From Kitasatospora cheerisanensis KCTC 2395 (GTDB taxonomy: Bacteria > Actinomycetota > Actinomycetes > Streptomycetales > Streptomycetaceae): DNA of 54,767 nt. Below the pieces are notes generated by a model that saw only the letters and a program-made list of their open reading frames with translations, was not told the origin of the DNA and searched no databases. The stretch lies in NCBI RefSeq assembly GCF_000696185.1, contig NZ_KK853997.1, positions 6,385,415-6,440,181 on the forward strand, read 5' to 3'. Position numbers and translations under genes: made by a program. This document shows positions 20,155-33,100 of this stretch, piece after piece. Numbering within the stretch: position 1 is the stretch's first letter; the number at the start of each line of letters is the position of its first letter.

Positions 20155-21099
20155 ATGAGCAACGACGAGCAGGCCTGGTACGCCGCCGCGGTCGAACCCG
20201 AGGCCACCGCCCGGCTCCGGGTCGGCACGGCCGTCCCCGACGGCGTCCCGATGGAGGCCCGGCAGCAGAGCGTCCCGGCCATGGAACGGGAGTGGGTCGC
20301 CCCCGAGCCGTTCCAGCGGGCGGAGGCCGTGACGCCGCTCCAGCCGTTCGAGCGGGCGGAGGCGGCCACACCGGTGGAGCCGTTCGAGCGGGCGCAGATG
20401 GCGACGCCCGTCGAGCCGTTCGAGCGTGCTCAACCCGCCATGCCCGTCCAGCCGTTCGAGCGGGCGGACGCGGCCACACCGGTGGAGCCGTTCGAGCGTG
20501 CCCAACCCGCCACGCCGGTGGAGCCGTTGCAGCGGGCGGACGCGGCCATGCCGGTGGAGCCGTTGCAGCGGATGTCGGCCGGGGTGCCCGCGGAGGAGGC
20601 GGTGGCGCGGCGGGCGATGTCCGCGCCGACTGCCCGGACGGCGGCCAAGTCGGCCGGTGGAGACGGTGGTTCCGGGAGTGCGGGGCAGGGCTTCCAGGTC
20701 GATCCCGGGCAGTACCAGGCGGCAGTATCGCCGATGCTCGCCGTCTCGGAGCAGGTCGGTTCGCTGTACAGCGCGCTGAGCTCGTTCCTGCCCTCGCTGG
20801 AGGCCCAGAACCCTTGGGGCAACGACGAGTCGGGCAAGAAGTTCGCGGAGGGTGAGAAGGGCTACCTGAAGTACAGCAAGGACACCCTGGACGTCATCAA
20901 GGGCCTGCCCGCCGCGCTCAAGGGCATCGCCGACGGCCTGAAGGCGATGGCCGACGGCTACCAGAACGCCGACGAGGGCGTCATCTCCGAACTCAACGGC
21001 GTGGACCCGGGCAGCGCGCCGATGCCGGTCTCGCCGCAACTGCCCAACGCGGTCCATCTCCCGATCACCCCGCGGATCACCCAGAGCGGAAGGCACTGA
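20155..21099 (+). CDS. WXG100-type protein with N-terminal tandem repeats (gene B, copy 2)
   Basis: The gene encodes 314 aa from ATG 20155 with an AAGGA site. Residues ~50-140 are 12-aa repeats (PVEPFERAQPAT). The last ~145 residues are a WXG100-like hairpin with NPWGNDESGKKF, closely matching gene B copy 1. Unlike copy 1 the repeat sequence is different and shorter. The stop is 3 nt before ATG of the giant gene C2, the same spacing as in copy 1, so the pair is translationally linked. Confidence 0.85.
   Translation: MSNDEQAWYAAAVEPEATARLRVGTAVPDGVPMEARQQSVPAMEREWVAPEPFQRAEAVTPLQPFERAEAATPVEPFERAQMATPVEPFERAQPAMPVQPFERADAATPVEPFERAQPATPVEPLQRADAAMPVEPLQRMSAGVPAEEAVARRAMSAPTARTAAKSAGGDGGSGSAGQGFQVDPGQYQAAVSPMLAVSEQVGSLYSALSSFLPSLEAQNPWGNDESGKKFAEGEKGYLKYSKDTLDVIKGLPAALKGIADGLKAMADGYQNADEGVISELNGVDPGSAPMPVSPQLPNAVHLPITPRITQSGRH
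20305..20580 (+). repeat. 36-bp tandem repeats in gene B copy 2
   Basis: About seven or eight units encode 12 aa of the form PVEPFERAQPAT with E/Q, A/M and D/Q variation. They occupy the position of the unrelated repeats in gene B copy 1. Confidence 0.9.
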
Positions 21100-21102
21100 C
21101 CC

Positions 21103-24100
21103 ATGGCTGTCGAACTCCCGGAGCCGCTCCAGTGGGTGCTTCTGCTGCTCGCGGGCTGCCGCTGGCCGGAAGCCGACGAGGACCAGCTCCGTGACATGGC
21201 CGACCACTGCCGCAGGACGGCGGACGGCCTGAAGGACGCCGCGCAGGCCGGCGACGCCACCATCAAGCGCGCGCTGGAGGGCCAACAGGGCGTCGCCGCC
21301 GAGGCGTTGGGCAAGTACTGGGAGAAGTACTCGGTCGGCAAGGGCACCCAGGAGGAGCCCGGTTACCTGCCCGGCGCGATCAACGCGCTCAACGGCATGG
21401 GCGACATGCTGGAGCAGATGGCCAACTCCGCGGAGACCGCGAAGATCCAGATCATCGCCCAGCTCGGCATCCTGGCCTTCGAGTTGGCGACCGCCGAGGC
21501 CGAGGCCCCGTTCACCGCCGGCGCGTCGATGCTGGAGGTGCCCGCGTTCATCGCGGCGAGCCGGGCCACGGTCATGGCCACCCTGAAGACGCTGCTGAAG
21601 GAAATGCTCGTGATGGCGGCCAAGCAGGCCGCCCAGATGGGCGCGATCAACCTGCTGGCTCAGGGCATCGAACTCGCCGAGGGCCACCGCAAGAGCATCG
21701 ACATGAAGGAGGTCGGGCAGAACGCGCTCGGCGGCGCGGTCGGCGGCGCGTCCGCGCACCTGATCGGCAAGGGCATCGGCAAGGCCGGCGAGAAGCTCGG
21801 CGTGGACGCCGCGCTCAAGACCACCGGCGGCAAGATGGCCACCGGCGCGGCGATCGGCGTCGGCGCGGACGTCTCGACCCAGCTGATCACCACCGGCAAG
21901 GTGGACGGCGAGTCCCTGCTCGGCTCCGGCCTCTCCGGCGGCGCGGGCGCGGGCCTGCACGCCGGAGCCTCCGCAGCGAAGGGCCACTTCGCCACGCCGA
22001 AGGCCGCGGAGGGCCCGAAGCTTCCCGGCTCCGGGGACCACGCGGGCCAGGACGGCCCGCCGACCTTCAACAAGCCCGACAGCTCCGGCGGCGCGAGCGC
22101 GTACCACGGTCCCGCGGGCAGCAGCAGTGGCAGTGGCAGCGCCGGCGGCAGTTCGGGGTCCTCGCACACGGCGGACGCGGGTTCGTCCGTCGGTGCGGGC
22201 TCGCACAGCACGGCATCCGGTTCCGGGACGGGCGAGTCGAAGGTGAGCGGGCTGACCCCGTTCGGCGCCGGACGCTCCGCCGACAGCCCGTCCGTCGGCG
22301 CGCAGTCCACCGGCCACACCGCCACGCCGAGCCACGAGGCCACCCCGGCGCCGGCCGCCGCGTCGCACCAGCAGGCGGCGGAACACGTCCAGGAGTCCAT
22401 GGCCCCCCGCGCCGAAACGCGGCAGGCCGCACCGACGCACGAGTCGGTGCCGCGCCAGGAAGCGGCTGCGCCGACGCGAGAGATGGCGACGCCGCGGACG
22501 GAGGCGCAACCGACCGCGCCGGTGCACGAGTCGACGCCACGTCAGGAGTCGGCCGCCCCGGCGCACGAGACGCTCCCGCGTCAGGAGGCGACTGTCCCGG
22601 CGCACGAGACGTTGCCCCGGCAGGAAGGGGCCGCCCCGGCGCACGAGACGTTGCCCCGCCAGGAGGCCGCTGCTCCCGCTCACGAGACGTTGCCCCGGCA
22701 GGAACCCGCTGCTCCCGATCACGAGACGCTCCCGCGTCAGGAGGCGGCTGCGCCTGCCCACGAGACGCTGCCCCGCCAGGAAGCCGCAGCGCCGCATCAC
22801 GAGTCGACGCCACGTCAGGAGGCGGCTGTCCCGGCGCACGAGACGTTGCCCCGCCAGGAAGCCGCTGCTCCCGCTCACGAGTCGATTCCCCGGCAGGAGG
22901 TCGCTGCGCCCGTACACGAGACGGTGGCGCCCCGGGCGGAGCAGCAGCCTGCCGTTCAGCCGCACGAGTCGGTTCCGCGTCAGGAGACCGTCGCGGCGCA
23001 GCCGCACACTGTCGCGCCCGCGCACGAGTCGGTCCCGGTCGCGCAGGTCCACGAGTCGGCGCCGCGCCAGGAGGCCGTTCCGGCGGCGCACGAGCCGGTG
23101 CAGTCGCAGGCGGCTGCGCCCGTGCACGAGTCGGCGCCGCGCCAGGAGGCCGTTAACCAGACTGTCTCGCGGGAGAGTTCGGACGTTCCCGAGGCAGCTC
23201 CGCAGGCTGCGCGGCCGGCCGGTGCGGGTGGGATGCCCAACCTGTCGGGTGTGCTCGGTGGTGGCGGGACGCACCTGGACGGCGGGACCAGGCTCTCCGC
23301 CGGGCCGGCCGCGCCGCGCACCGTGGCGGGGCCGGATCAGGTGCCGGGGCAGATCCTTCCGGACGGTGCGGGCGAGGTCCCGCCCGCTGCGAACACCACG
23401 CAGAACCCGATGGCGGGCGGGTTCACGCCCGGGCCCGTCGGCGGGGCGGGCACGCACGGCGGCGCCGGGGCTTCGGGCCACGCCGGGCCGTCCGCGACGG
23501 TGCCGCGGCAGGGGCGGGACAGCCACGTGGTCGCCGATCCGAACCGGACGGCCCAGGCGCCGGCCGGTGGCACGATCCGCCCGGGCGCGGGCCGCGCCTC
23601 CGAGTCCGGTGCGGGCACGCCGCCGCGCAACCACGGCGAGGCGACGTCGCGGCCGGTCTCCGAGCAGGCGCACGACCGGCTGTTGGAGCGTCAGCGCCAG
23701 CAGCGCGAGGCGGAGCTGAGGGAGCTCGGCCAGAAGTCGTCCGTCCGGGACGCCGTCGATCAACTCGGCGGCCGGCAGCGGCCGGTGGCGACCCGGCCGG
23801 TCGACGCGGACCGGCTGCGGCAGGACCTGCCGGGCATGACGCCGCACGAGCGGGCGCAGGAGATCGCCAACCTCACGCCGGAGAACCGGCGTTGGCTGGC
23901 CCGCGACCCGCAGTTCGTGGACGCGCTGAAGTCGACGCTGCCGCCGCACGAGTTCGCGCGGACCGCCGCCGAGCTGATCGTGCACGTGGACCCGCGCGCC
24001 GAGCAGGCCGCGTCCGCGCGGCAGGAGGCGCAGCAGCAGGTGGCCCGGATGCTCCAGGACCCGGACACCGCCGCGCGGTTGATGAAGAACGGCGCGGACG

Positions 24101-27100
24101 TGGTGATCGTGCCGAAGGACGTCCGGATGACCGACGTCCCGGACCTGCACGGGCTGGCCGGCGCGCACAACCACAGCGAGGCGGGCGGCGGTCGAGGCTA
24201 CGACGACATGCGCGGCTCCGGCGGCCGGCACTCGGCCGTCACCGAGGAGAACCTGCTCGGCGAGCACACCTCGGTCGGCAACGACCGTCACTACCAAGAC
24301 GGTTACTCCACCACCACGCACGAGTTCAGCCACACCGTGCACCGGTTCGGGCTGGACGCGAACGACCAGAAGGTGATCACCGACACCTTCACCAGGAAGT
24401 CGACGGACCCGAACGCGCCGTGGCCGGACGGTCCGCTGCACGGCGCCAACGGCGAGAAGAACTACTCCTCGCGGGACGAGCAGGAGTACTTCGCGCAGGT
24501 CACCAACGCGTACCTCGGGACCAACCACGGCACCGACCCGTACACCGGCCACCCGCGCAACAACGGGGCGGAGTGGGTGCGGAAGAACGAGCCCGAACTG
24601 CTGCCGCTGCTGGAGAAGTTGTACGGCGGGAAGCCGTCCGAGGTCCACGACGGCCGGGCCAACCCGGTGCACGAGACCGCCGCGGAGAACGCCAAGTACG
24701 ACGGCTTCCGCGAGTTCATGGACCACGTCGAGGGCAACGACACGGCCGCCGCCGGCGAGCACCGGCCCCCGGCGGCCGAGCACCAGCCCCGGCCGAGCAC
24801 CAGCCCCGGCCGAGGGCCGGCCGCCGCACGGCGGCACCCCGCACGAGGACCTGCCGTCCCCGCCGCCGGTGGCCAGCAGCAGTACCGCGCAGGGGAGTTC
24901 GGGCCAGGCGAAGCCCACCCCGGACGGCGACTACGAGCACAAGATCGACGGCCAGAAGACCTTCGACACCATCGAGTCGTTCCTCGGCAACTCGCCCGAG
25001 TTCCAGCAGGTCCGGGCCGATCTGGAGGGCTACGCGCGGGCCGATCTGTCGACCGGCGACACCAACGCGATCCTGAACCAGTACCGGAACGAGAAGCTCC
25101 AGCACGTCGACGTGGTGTCCCGGGCGACCGCCCGGGTCGAGGAGCAACTGCGGTCGGTCAACGAGGAGTTGGCGAAGGGCAACCACCAGCCCGACCGGCT
25201 GGCCGAACTCCACGAGCAGCGCGGCCGCCTGGAGACCGCCAAGGCCGCGATGCAGGACCAGCGCGACCGCCTGGCGATCTTCGAGCACGAGCGGATCAAG
25301 GACGCCAATCCGGCCAGCCCCGACCTGGCCGTCCGGCTGCGGGAACGGCAGGACGCCGAGCGCCGGATCCTGCCGGACGCCATCCAGCGGATCACCGCCG
25401 AGGAGGCCGCCAACGACCGGCTGCTGGCCGAGGCCGAGCAGCGCAGGACCGACGCGAAGGCGGCCGGCACGGCCTCCGGCGTCCACGACAAGCGGGTCGC
25501 GGACCTCGAACTCCGGCAGGAGACGCTGAAGAAGGACCGCGAGGCCCGCGAGCAGGCCCTGCGGGACGCCAACGCGGCGGCCGCGGCCCAGCAGAACGCC
25601 CCGCACCCGGCGGGCGGCAACCGCCCCGCCGGCGTGTCGGCCCCGACCAAGAAGGCCGACTGGACGCCGTTCGACCGGGCCTACCGCGAGGCGTTCGCCT
25701 ACTCCGACCACGGCGTGATGAGCCAGCAGCCGCACGCCGAGAAGGTCACCGAGCGGATGCTCAAGAACGACGTCAAGCTGGAGCGGGCGGTCGCCAACCG
25801 CAACCACGTGATCGCCGACTACATGGTGCACAAGTACGTGACGGCGGCGGTGTTCAAGGCCCGCTCGATGGACGAGGGCAGCCACCGCGCGGCCTCGGAC
25901 GCGTTCGGCGACTTCGTCACGGCGATGGCCCCGGACCGGCACCGCATCTACGACTCCTTCGGGCGGAAGGCCGAGGCGCGGCTCGCCGTCGGCGGGCCTG
26001 AGGAGGCGGTGCTGGCCCGCCGCGACCTGACCGCCACGCCCGACACCGTCGACCTGAAGGCCACCTACGGCAACGACCGGCTGCCGGAGGCCTTCGACAC
26101 CAGCGGCATCACCGACCGCACCACCGCCGACGCGGCTGCGGCGAACCTGGAACACGAACTCGGCCGGCCCGGCCTGGACGTGTTCGCCCGCCCGGAACTC
26201 GACCGGCTGGCCGCCGCGGTGGCCGAGGTCGACCCGCACGCCCCGAGCGGCGACCAGCTGAACGCCGTGCACGAGGCGGTGCAGACGGTGCGTCAGAAGG
26301 TCAACCAGCGGGCCGTCGACGACCTGGCGCTCGTCAACGGCGTCACCGGCCCGCAGAAGCTGGACGACGCGTCCGCCGTGCTGCGCGCCGCCGCCGACGG
26401 CCGGGGCGGCCCGCTGACGCCCGAACAGCAGAAGCGCCTGGCCGGCCAGTTGGACGACCTGGCGGGCCACCTCCAGGACGCCCGCAAGGACCCGAAGGCC
26501 CTCCGCGACCTGGCCGCCGACCTGCGGACCAAGCCCGAGCTGGCCACCCCGGACCGGTACCGCAGCGTCGCCGATCAGCTGACGAACGACCGTGCCGCGG
26601 TGCGCAAGCACGAGATCGACCAGCGGCTGTCCGAGCTGGCCGACCCGAGCAAGGGCACCAAGCGGCCGGTGACCGTCGCGGGCGACGAACTCCAGGCCGC
26701 GAAGGACGCGGTGGTGGAGCGCAAGAACGACATCGCCACGTACGAGAAGGAACTCGCCGACGCCACCGACGTCCACGACGCGGCGAAGGACAAGGCGGAG
26801 AACTCCGCGAAGGCCGCGAAGGGGTCCAGGGACCAGGCCAAGAAGGACGAGGCGAAGGACGACGCCAAGGCCGCGCGGGAGGCCAAGGCGGCCGTCGGCA
26901 AGCTCCGGGACAAGCTCGACGAGGCGCGCGCCAAGCTGCCCGGCGACGAGCAGGACGTGCGCACCGCCACGGCGGTGAACGACCGGGTGACGGAGCTGTA
27001 CAACAAGGAGGTCGCGGACACCGCCGCGGCCAAGGGCAAGCCGGTCTCCAAGCTCACCGCCAAGGACAAGACGGTCGCCGCCCGGGTGGCCTGGGCGCGG

Positions 27101-30100
27101 GCCGACGTGGAACTGGTCGGCCAGCAGTACGGCGGCGCGTACGCGCGGGCCGGCGCGGGGGAGAACCACCCCGCCGGCATGTTCGACCAGGCGCTGACCG
27201 CGAAGGTCGAGGACGTGCCCGCGCTGATCGAGCAGATCACCGCCGGCCTCTCCAACAGCGGCTCCAACCTGCGCTTCGGCGACGAGCTGGTCAACAAGTG
27301 GGTGCAGAACTACCTGGACCCGCACGTGATCCGGGACCCGGACCTGCTGACCGCCGTCGCCCACGAGCAACTCCCGCCGGAGGTGCTGTACGCGCCGCAT
27401 ACCGCGGACCTGCTGCAGGCGGTGCGCGGCCTGGAGGCGAACGGGCTGGTGCCGCCGGAGCTGCGCGACATCATGGCGCCGAAGACCCAGGACGACCTGG
27501 AGCAGCTGGTCACCGGCAACAAGCTCAGCCCGAGTGCGGAGATCGTCACCGACGAACTCGGCGTCCCGTCCCCGCACGCCGGCAAGGTGCCGGTCTCCTC
27601 GTCCGGCGACTTCACGAACCGCGCCGATGTGAACGAGCTGACGGACGATCAGCTGAACCGGCTCGCCCCCGAGGGCCTCTACCAGCCCGACCGGGCCCCG
27701 CAGCCCACGCCGCAGCCGACGCCGCAGGCGCAGCCGCACCCGACGGCGGACGAGGACGTCGTGATGACCGAGGCGAGCCAGCACGACGCCCCCGCCGCGG
27801 CCGTCCACACCCCGGACGGGGACGTGCAGATGCACGACGGGACGGGCGGCGGCACCGGGCGGCCCGACCTGAAGCGCCGGCGGGAGGACAGCGACTCCGA
27901 CAGCGACGGCGAGGCCGGCCCGAGCACCGTCCGCCGCCGCCTGGCCGGCCTCGACCTGAACGGACCGACCCCGCCCCCGCCGCCCGCCGGCACCGGCACC
28001 GGCACCGGCACCGGCACCCGGGGCATCGGCAGTGTCCCGCCGCCCCCGCCGCCTCCGGCGGTCGGCACCGGCCACGGCTTCGGCTCGCCCGCGAGCGGTC
28101 ACCAGCCTCCGCCGCCTCCGCCGTCGTCGTCCGGCGGGCACGACGGGGCGTCGGGGTCGGGCGATCGGCAGCCGGTGCACGAGACGCCGGTGCACGAGAC
28201 GCCGCTCCACGCCGCGCCGTCGAACGAGCCGGTGCCGCACGAGCCGGTGCAGCACGAGCCGGGGCCGGTGGGTGAGCACCAGCCGGTGGACGGGCAACAG
28301 CCGCCGCAGGGCGAGCAGTTGCTGCCGCCGCCCGGCACGGTGGAGCGCTGGCTGGTGCAGGATCCGGCGGACCTGCTGTCGAAGGCGCCGGTGACGGTGA
28401 ACTACGCCGACGGCGCGATGCAGCGGATGCCCGGGCTGAACCAGCAGCAGGCGAACTCCTTCGTCGCGGCCGTCGAGAAGGCCGACCAGCACTGGTTCAC
28501 CCTGGTGCCGGACCGGAACAACGTCGGCGCGGGCAAGAACGGCTTCGTGCTGACCCCGGCCTGGGAGAAGTACGTCCAGCACGACCCGTCGTTCCCGCAC
28601 CCGCCGGCCGGCCTAGGCCTGCCGCCGGCGCAGCCCGACCACCACTACGTCACCGGCTCGTACGTGCCGTACAAGACCGGCCGCCCCGACCCGAACGTGC
28701 CCGGGGCGATCGGCAAGACCGTGGTGCCGATGCACCCCGACCCGGCGCGGCCGAACGACGGCCTGGTGCTGACCGGCGGCATGAACGGCTGCGCGTTCGC
28801 GATCACCGACGTGACGCCGCACGACTTCACCGTGTGGCACGTCCAGTCGTACTCCTCGTCCTCGAACCTCGGGATGACCGCGGACTTCCGGGCCGGGAAG
28901 TCGGTCACCGACTGGTTCGGCGTCGAGGAGTACATGACGCCCGGTCAGTCGCGGCCGTTCGAGGTCACCAACATGCTCAAGCACGGTGAGAACGGCTGGG
29001 AGGTGATCAGCCACGAGGTGGTCGACCACGACGGCGAGCACCGGATCGGCCGGGAGAACCGCCGCCCGCTGAACTTCGCCCCGCCGACCGAGGCCGACCG
29101 GGTCCGGATGACCGTCGGCACCTACGAGGCGACGGCCCGCGAGCAGCTGAGCAACTTCGACCGGGCCGCCGAACTTGCGCTGCGCGGCCTCGACCGCAAC
29201 AGCCCCGCCTACGGGATGCTGGAACAGCAGATCGGACAGCTCCGCGGCCACCTGACCGGCCAGCTGGACACCGTGATCGGGCTCCAGCAGCCCGGCCACA
29301 GCCTGCAGGACGTCCGCAGCACCGCCCAGCAGTTGGCGCACGACGCGGCCGGGTACGCGACCGCCGCCAACGACAGCCGGCTGCTGATCGACGGCTCGAT
29401 GCGGATGCTCCTGAACGAGCCCGCCGGATTCGGCGCGGGCACCGAGCCGCACTCCCGCCAGGAGAAGATCGACACCATGCTGCGGGCGCTCGACCCGCAG
29501 AGCGGCGGCCACTGGATCGACCGGATGGGCCAGGACAGCGAGAAGCAGCTCCAGGCCCACCAGACGCCCCGCCGGCCCGCCCCAGCCCACCGGCGACGGC
29601 TTCGGCACACCCGCCACCGGCCACCACGACGCCCCGCCCCGCCGCCCCCGGCCGGCGACCACGACGGCAGCCGCCACGTCGAACCGATGGACATCGACAC
29701 GCCGCCGGCCGAGCACGCGGTCGAGCAGGTCTCCGAGCGCCCCGTCGAGCGGGACGGCGATCCGATGGACGTGGAGACGCCGCCGACAACTCCGGTGACC
29801 GAGCGCCCCGTTGAGCGGGACGGCGATCCGATGGAGGTCGAGACGCCCCCGGCAACGCCGGCCGTCGAGCACCCCGCCGGGCAGGGCGAGGACGTCGCGC
29901 CGCAACCGCAGCCGCAGCCGCGTAACGAGCGCAAGCGCGGCCGGGAGGACGAGGAGGTGACGCTGCGCCAGGAGCCGGACCCGTCCGTGCAGGACGGGCG
30001 GGACGCCAAGCGGCAGCGCACCCCCGGGTACGAGAACTCCGACGCGGTGATGCACGACCGCGGGTACCGGGCGGTCGGCCCGCAGCACGAGTTGACCGGC

Positions 30101-33100
30101 CGGCTGGTCGACTACCTCGGCGGCGCGCCGAAGGTGCACCCGCCGATGAGCAACCTGCTGCTGCACCGGGTCAACCCGCACGAGTCGCCGGTGCTCCCCG
30201 CCGAGGGCTTCCAGCCGGGCAACGACCTGAAGGCCTGCCTGGAGAACGTCGAGGCGTACCGCGACACCCACTTCGGGCGCCCCCGGGTCTCCGGCCAGAC
30301 GCTGCACGGCACGGTCGAGCCGATCCCCGGCGACGTGCTGTGGAAGCGCCACGACCCGCCCGCGCGATTCGGCGAAGGCCCGGACGCGCTGCGGAAGTTG
30401 ATCGACACCGTGAAGGACGGCGGCCCGGGCAGCTTCGCCACCGTGCTGGGCGCCGGCCCCACCGGTGCGGGCCACGCCGTCGCGCTGGTCCACGACCGGG
30501 ACGGCCAGGTGCGGTGGGCCGACCTGACGGAACGCAAGGTCCACCCCGCCGACAGCGGGCAGACCCCGCCCGGCTTCCACCCCGAGTGGACGGTGTGGGC
30601 CTCCGTCGCCGACCCGCGCGAGAGCAACATCTCCGGGACGCCCGACCGGGCCTTCATGGAGCGCTACAGCACGCTCGTCCGACCGGAGGCGCACGACACC
30701 TCCGAGCCGATGGACATCGACGACGGCTTCGGCGGCAAGGGCCCCGACGCGCCGCCCCGGACCGAGGTGCTGGAGGACCACCGCGCCGCCACGCCGGAGG
30801 ACGATGCGCCGCAGCCCGGCGTCCCGCCACAGCCCGGCGTCGCGCCGCAGGTGGACCGGACGGTGCCCGTCGACGGCCGGTCGGAGCTGCCGCAGACCGG
30901 GCCGGTCGGCGGCGTGACCCGTCCCCGATCCGCCTCCGCCCCTGCCGAGTTGGGGCCGCGCACCGCCGTCCCGAGCCGGTCGGAGCCCACGACGCAGAGC
31001 CCGCGGCGCTCGCCCTCTCCCGAGACCGCGGAGCACACCGCGCCGCTCACGCCGAAGAGCGAGCACCCGGCCGACGTGCAGTTCCCGCCGCCCGGACGGC
31101 GGGTGCCGGTGGCCGGCGATGGCTACTGCCTGCTCCGGTCCGTCGCGGTCGGCGCGCCCGAGCTGGCAGGCCGGCGACCCGGAGAGGTCGTGCAGCGGCT
31201 CCAGGCAGTGGTCGGGGACCACTTCCGGTCGCTGCGCCCGGACGAGTGGCCGACCGAGGTCGTCGCCAACTACCGCGGCACCCTGCTCAGCCGCCCGGAC
31301 CTGCGGGCGGAGGACCTGCTCAACTACCTTCCGCCGCAAGACCGGCAGGCGTTCACCGGCCTGTCCGTCGACCAGCTGCGGGACTCCGTCGGCCGGCACC
31401 TCACCGACAACCCGCCGCCACCGATGCCGCACGAGCGCGAGGCGCTGCTCCGGACCGTGGACGGCTGGGACAGCCAGTGGCGCTCCAACGAAGGGGAGAT
31501 GCTCCCGGCGGCGACCGCCCACGCCCTCGACCTCCGCCTCCGGGTGGTCGACCACGACGGCATCACCCAGGCGGTCTTCGGCCCCTCCGACGGCCGCCCG
31601 GTGACGGTCTACCGGCAGAGCGACCACTACGACGGCAGCGAACCCCCACCGGTCACCACCGACCACGACTCGGCCGCACTCAAGCCCGAGGCGAAGACCC
31701 CGGAGGCCGAGCAGCAGCCACCGCTCAGGGAGCCGGAGCCGGGGCTTGAGTCGAAGCCCGAGCTGAAGGCAGAGGCTGAGCCGGAGTTGACGGCGAAGCC
31801 CGAGCAGAAGCCCCAGCCTGAGCCGAAGTTGAAGCCCGAGCCCGAGCCCGAGCCCAGCCCCAAGGCCGAGGCGAAGCCCGAGCCCGGGGCCACGGAGAAG
31901 GCTGAGCCCGAGGCCGAGTTGAAGCCTGGGCCTGAGCCGGAGCAGCAGCCCGAGTCCGAACCTGAGCAGAAGCCTGAGCCGGAGGCCGAGCCGGAGCCGG
32001 AGGCGGTGGGGCCGAAGGTGATTGCCGGGACGGACCTGGTGGTCGGGTTGACCGGGCATGAGGTCGCTGTGCGGGAGAAGGTCATCGAGGTCATCGCGCA
32101 GGCCGTGCCGGGGGACCGGGCGGCGGCGCGGGCGTTCGCGGATGCGTATTTCGGTCCGGCCACGCTGCGCCCGATGCTCGGTGCGCTGTCCCGGGGTGAG
32201 GTGTGGACAGCTCCGTTCGAGGGCAACGGGTGGAGCGGAAGCGTCCAACTGCGGGGCAGCGTCGCGGAGTCGAGGTACCTGCGGACCGACAGGATCGAGT
32301 TCGAGAACGGCGCCGACCGGACGGTGGCGACCGGGACGAACCGGGATGCGCAGTGGCAGTTCAACATCGGTGCGCAGGCCCGGCAGGGCCGCGGCATCGG
32401 GGAGCCGTCGGAGCTGGTCGCGTACTACCACGACCGCGGCCACGGCGAGGTCAACCTCGATCTGGGCGGCATGGTGGCGCGTTCGAAGACCAACGAGCCC
32501 GCCAAGGTGTTCAGTTCGACGATGCGGCTGGAGCTCGACTTCGGCGGCCTGCGCCACCACGGCACCCCGGTGAGGGGCGAGGCGGCGGGCCGCACCGAGG
32601 CGGTGGACGTCGAGATGACCGTCGCCGTGCCGGTGCGGGACGGCGGGACGTCGGCCGGTGAGCTGCGGGTGCCTCCGCAGCGGCTGCTGGACGGCCGGGT
32701 CGGCGGTCAGGAGATCGTGCTGGACCTCGCGCCGCGCGGCGCGTCCGGGAGCCGGCCGCCGGTGGCGGCGCTGCTCGACCACGCCGAGGCGGCGGCCAAG
32801 CAGGAGTTCGGCGGCGACTGGCCGGCCCTGCGCGAGAAGGTGCTGAACGAGGTCGACTTCGCCCGCCTGCAGCGGGACTTGAAGAGCATGACGGCGGGTG
32901 AGCCGGTCTCGGTCACGCTCACGGACCGGCGCGGCAAGCCGCTCGGCTCGGTCGAGATCACCGCCCGGGTCGGGGAGTTGAAGCAGTCCGGCACCACCAA
33001 GGAGACCGAGTTCAACATCGGCACCACGGTGCAGCAGGTGCGCAGCAGCTCCTCGAACCGCGGCAACGCGGGCCAGTTCGGGTTCTCGGCGGCGGTGAAG

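Noticed and set aside
19027..24918. Very long minus-strand open frame (about 1,960 codons), and similar ones at 9100-13521, 24716-28600 and 28613-33436
   Set aside because: They lie opposite restored toxin genes, give Arg/Val/Leu-rich composition without domains, and arise from GC-rich codon bias.
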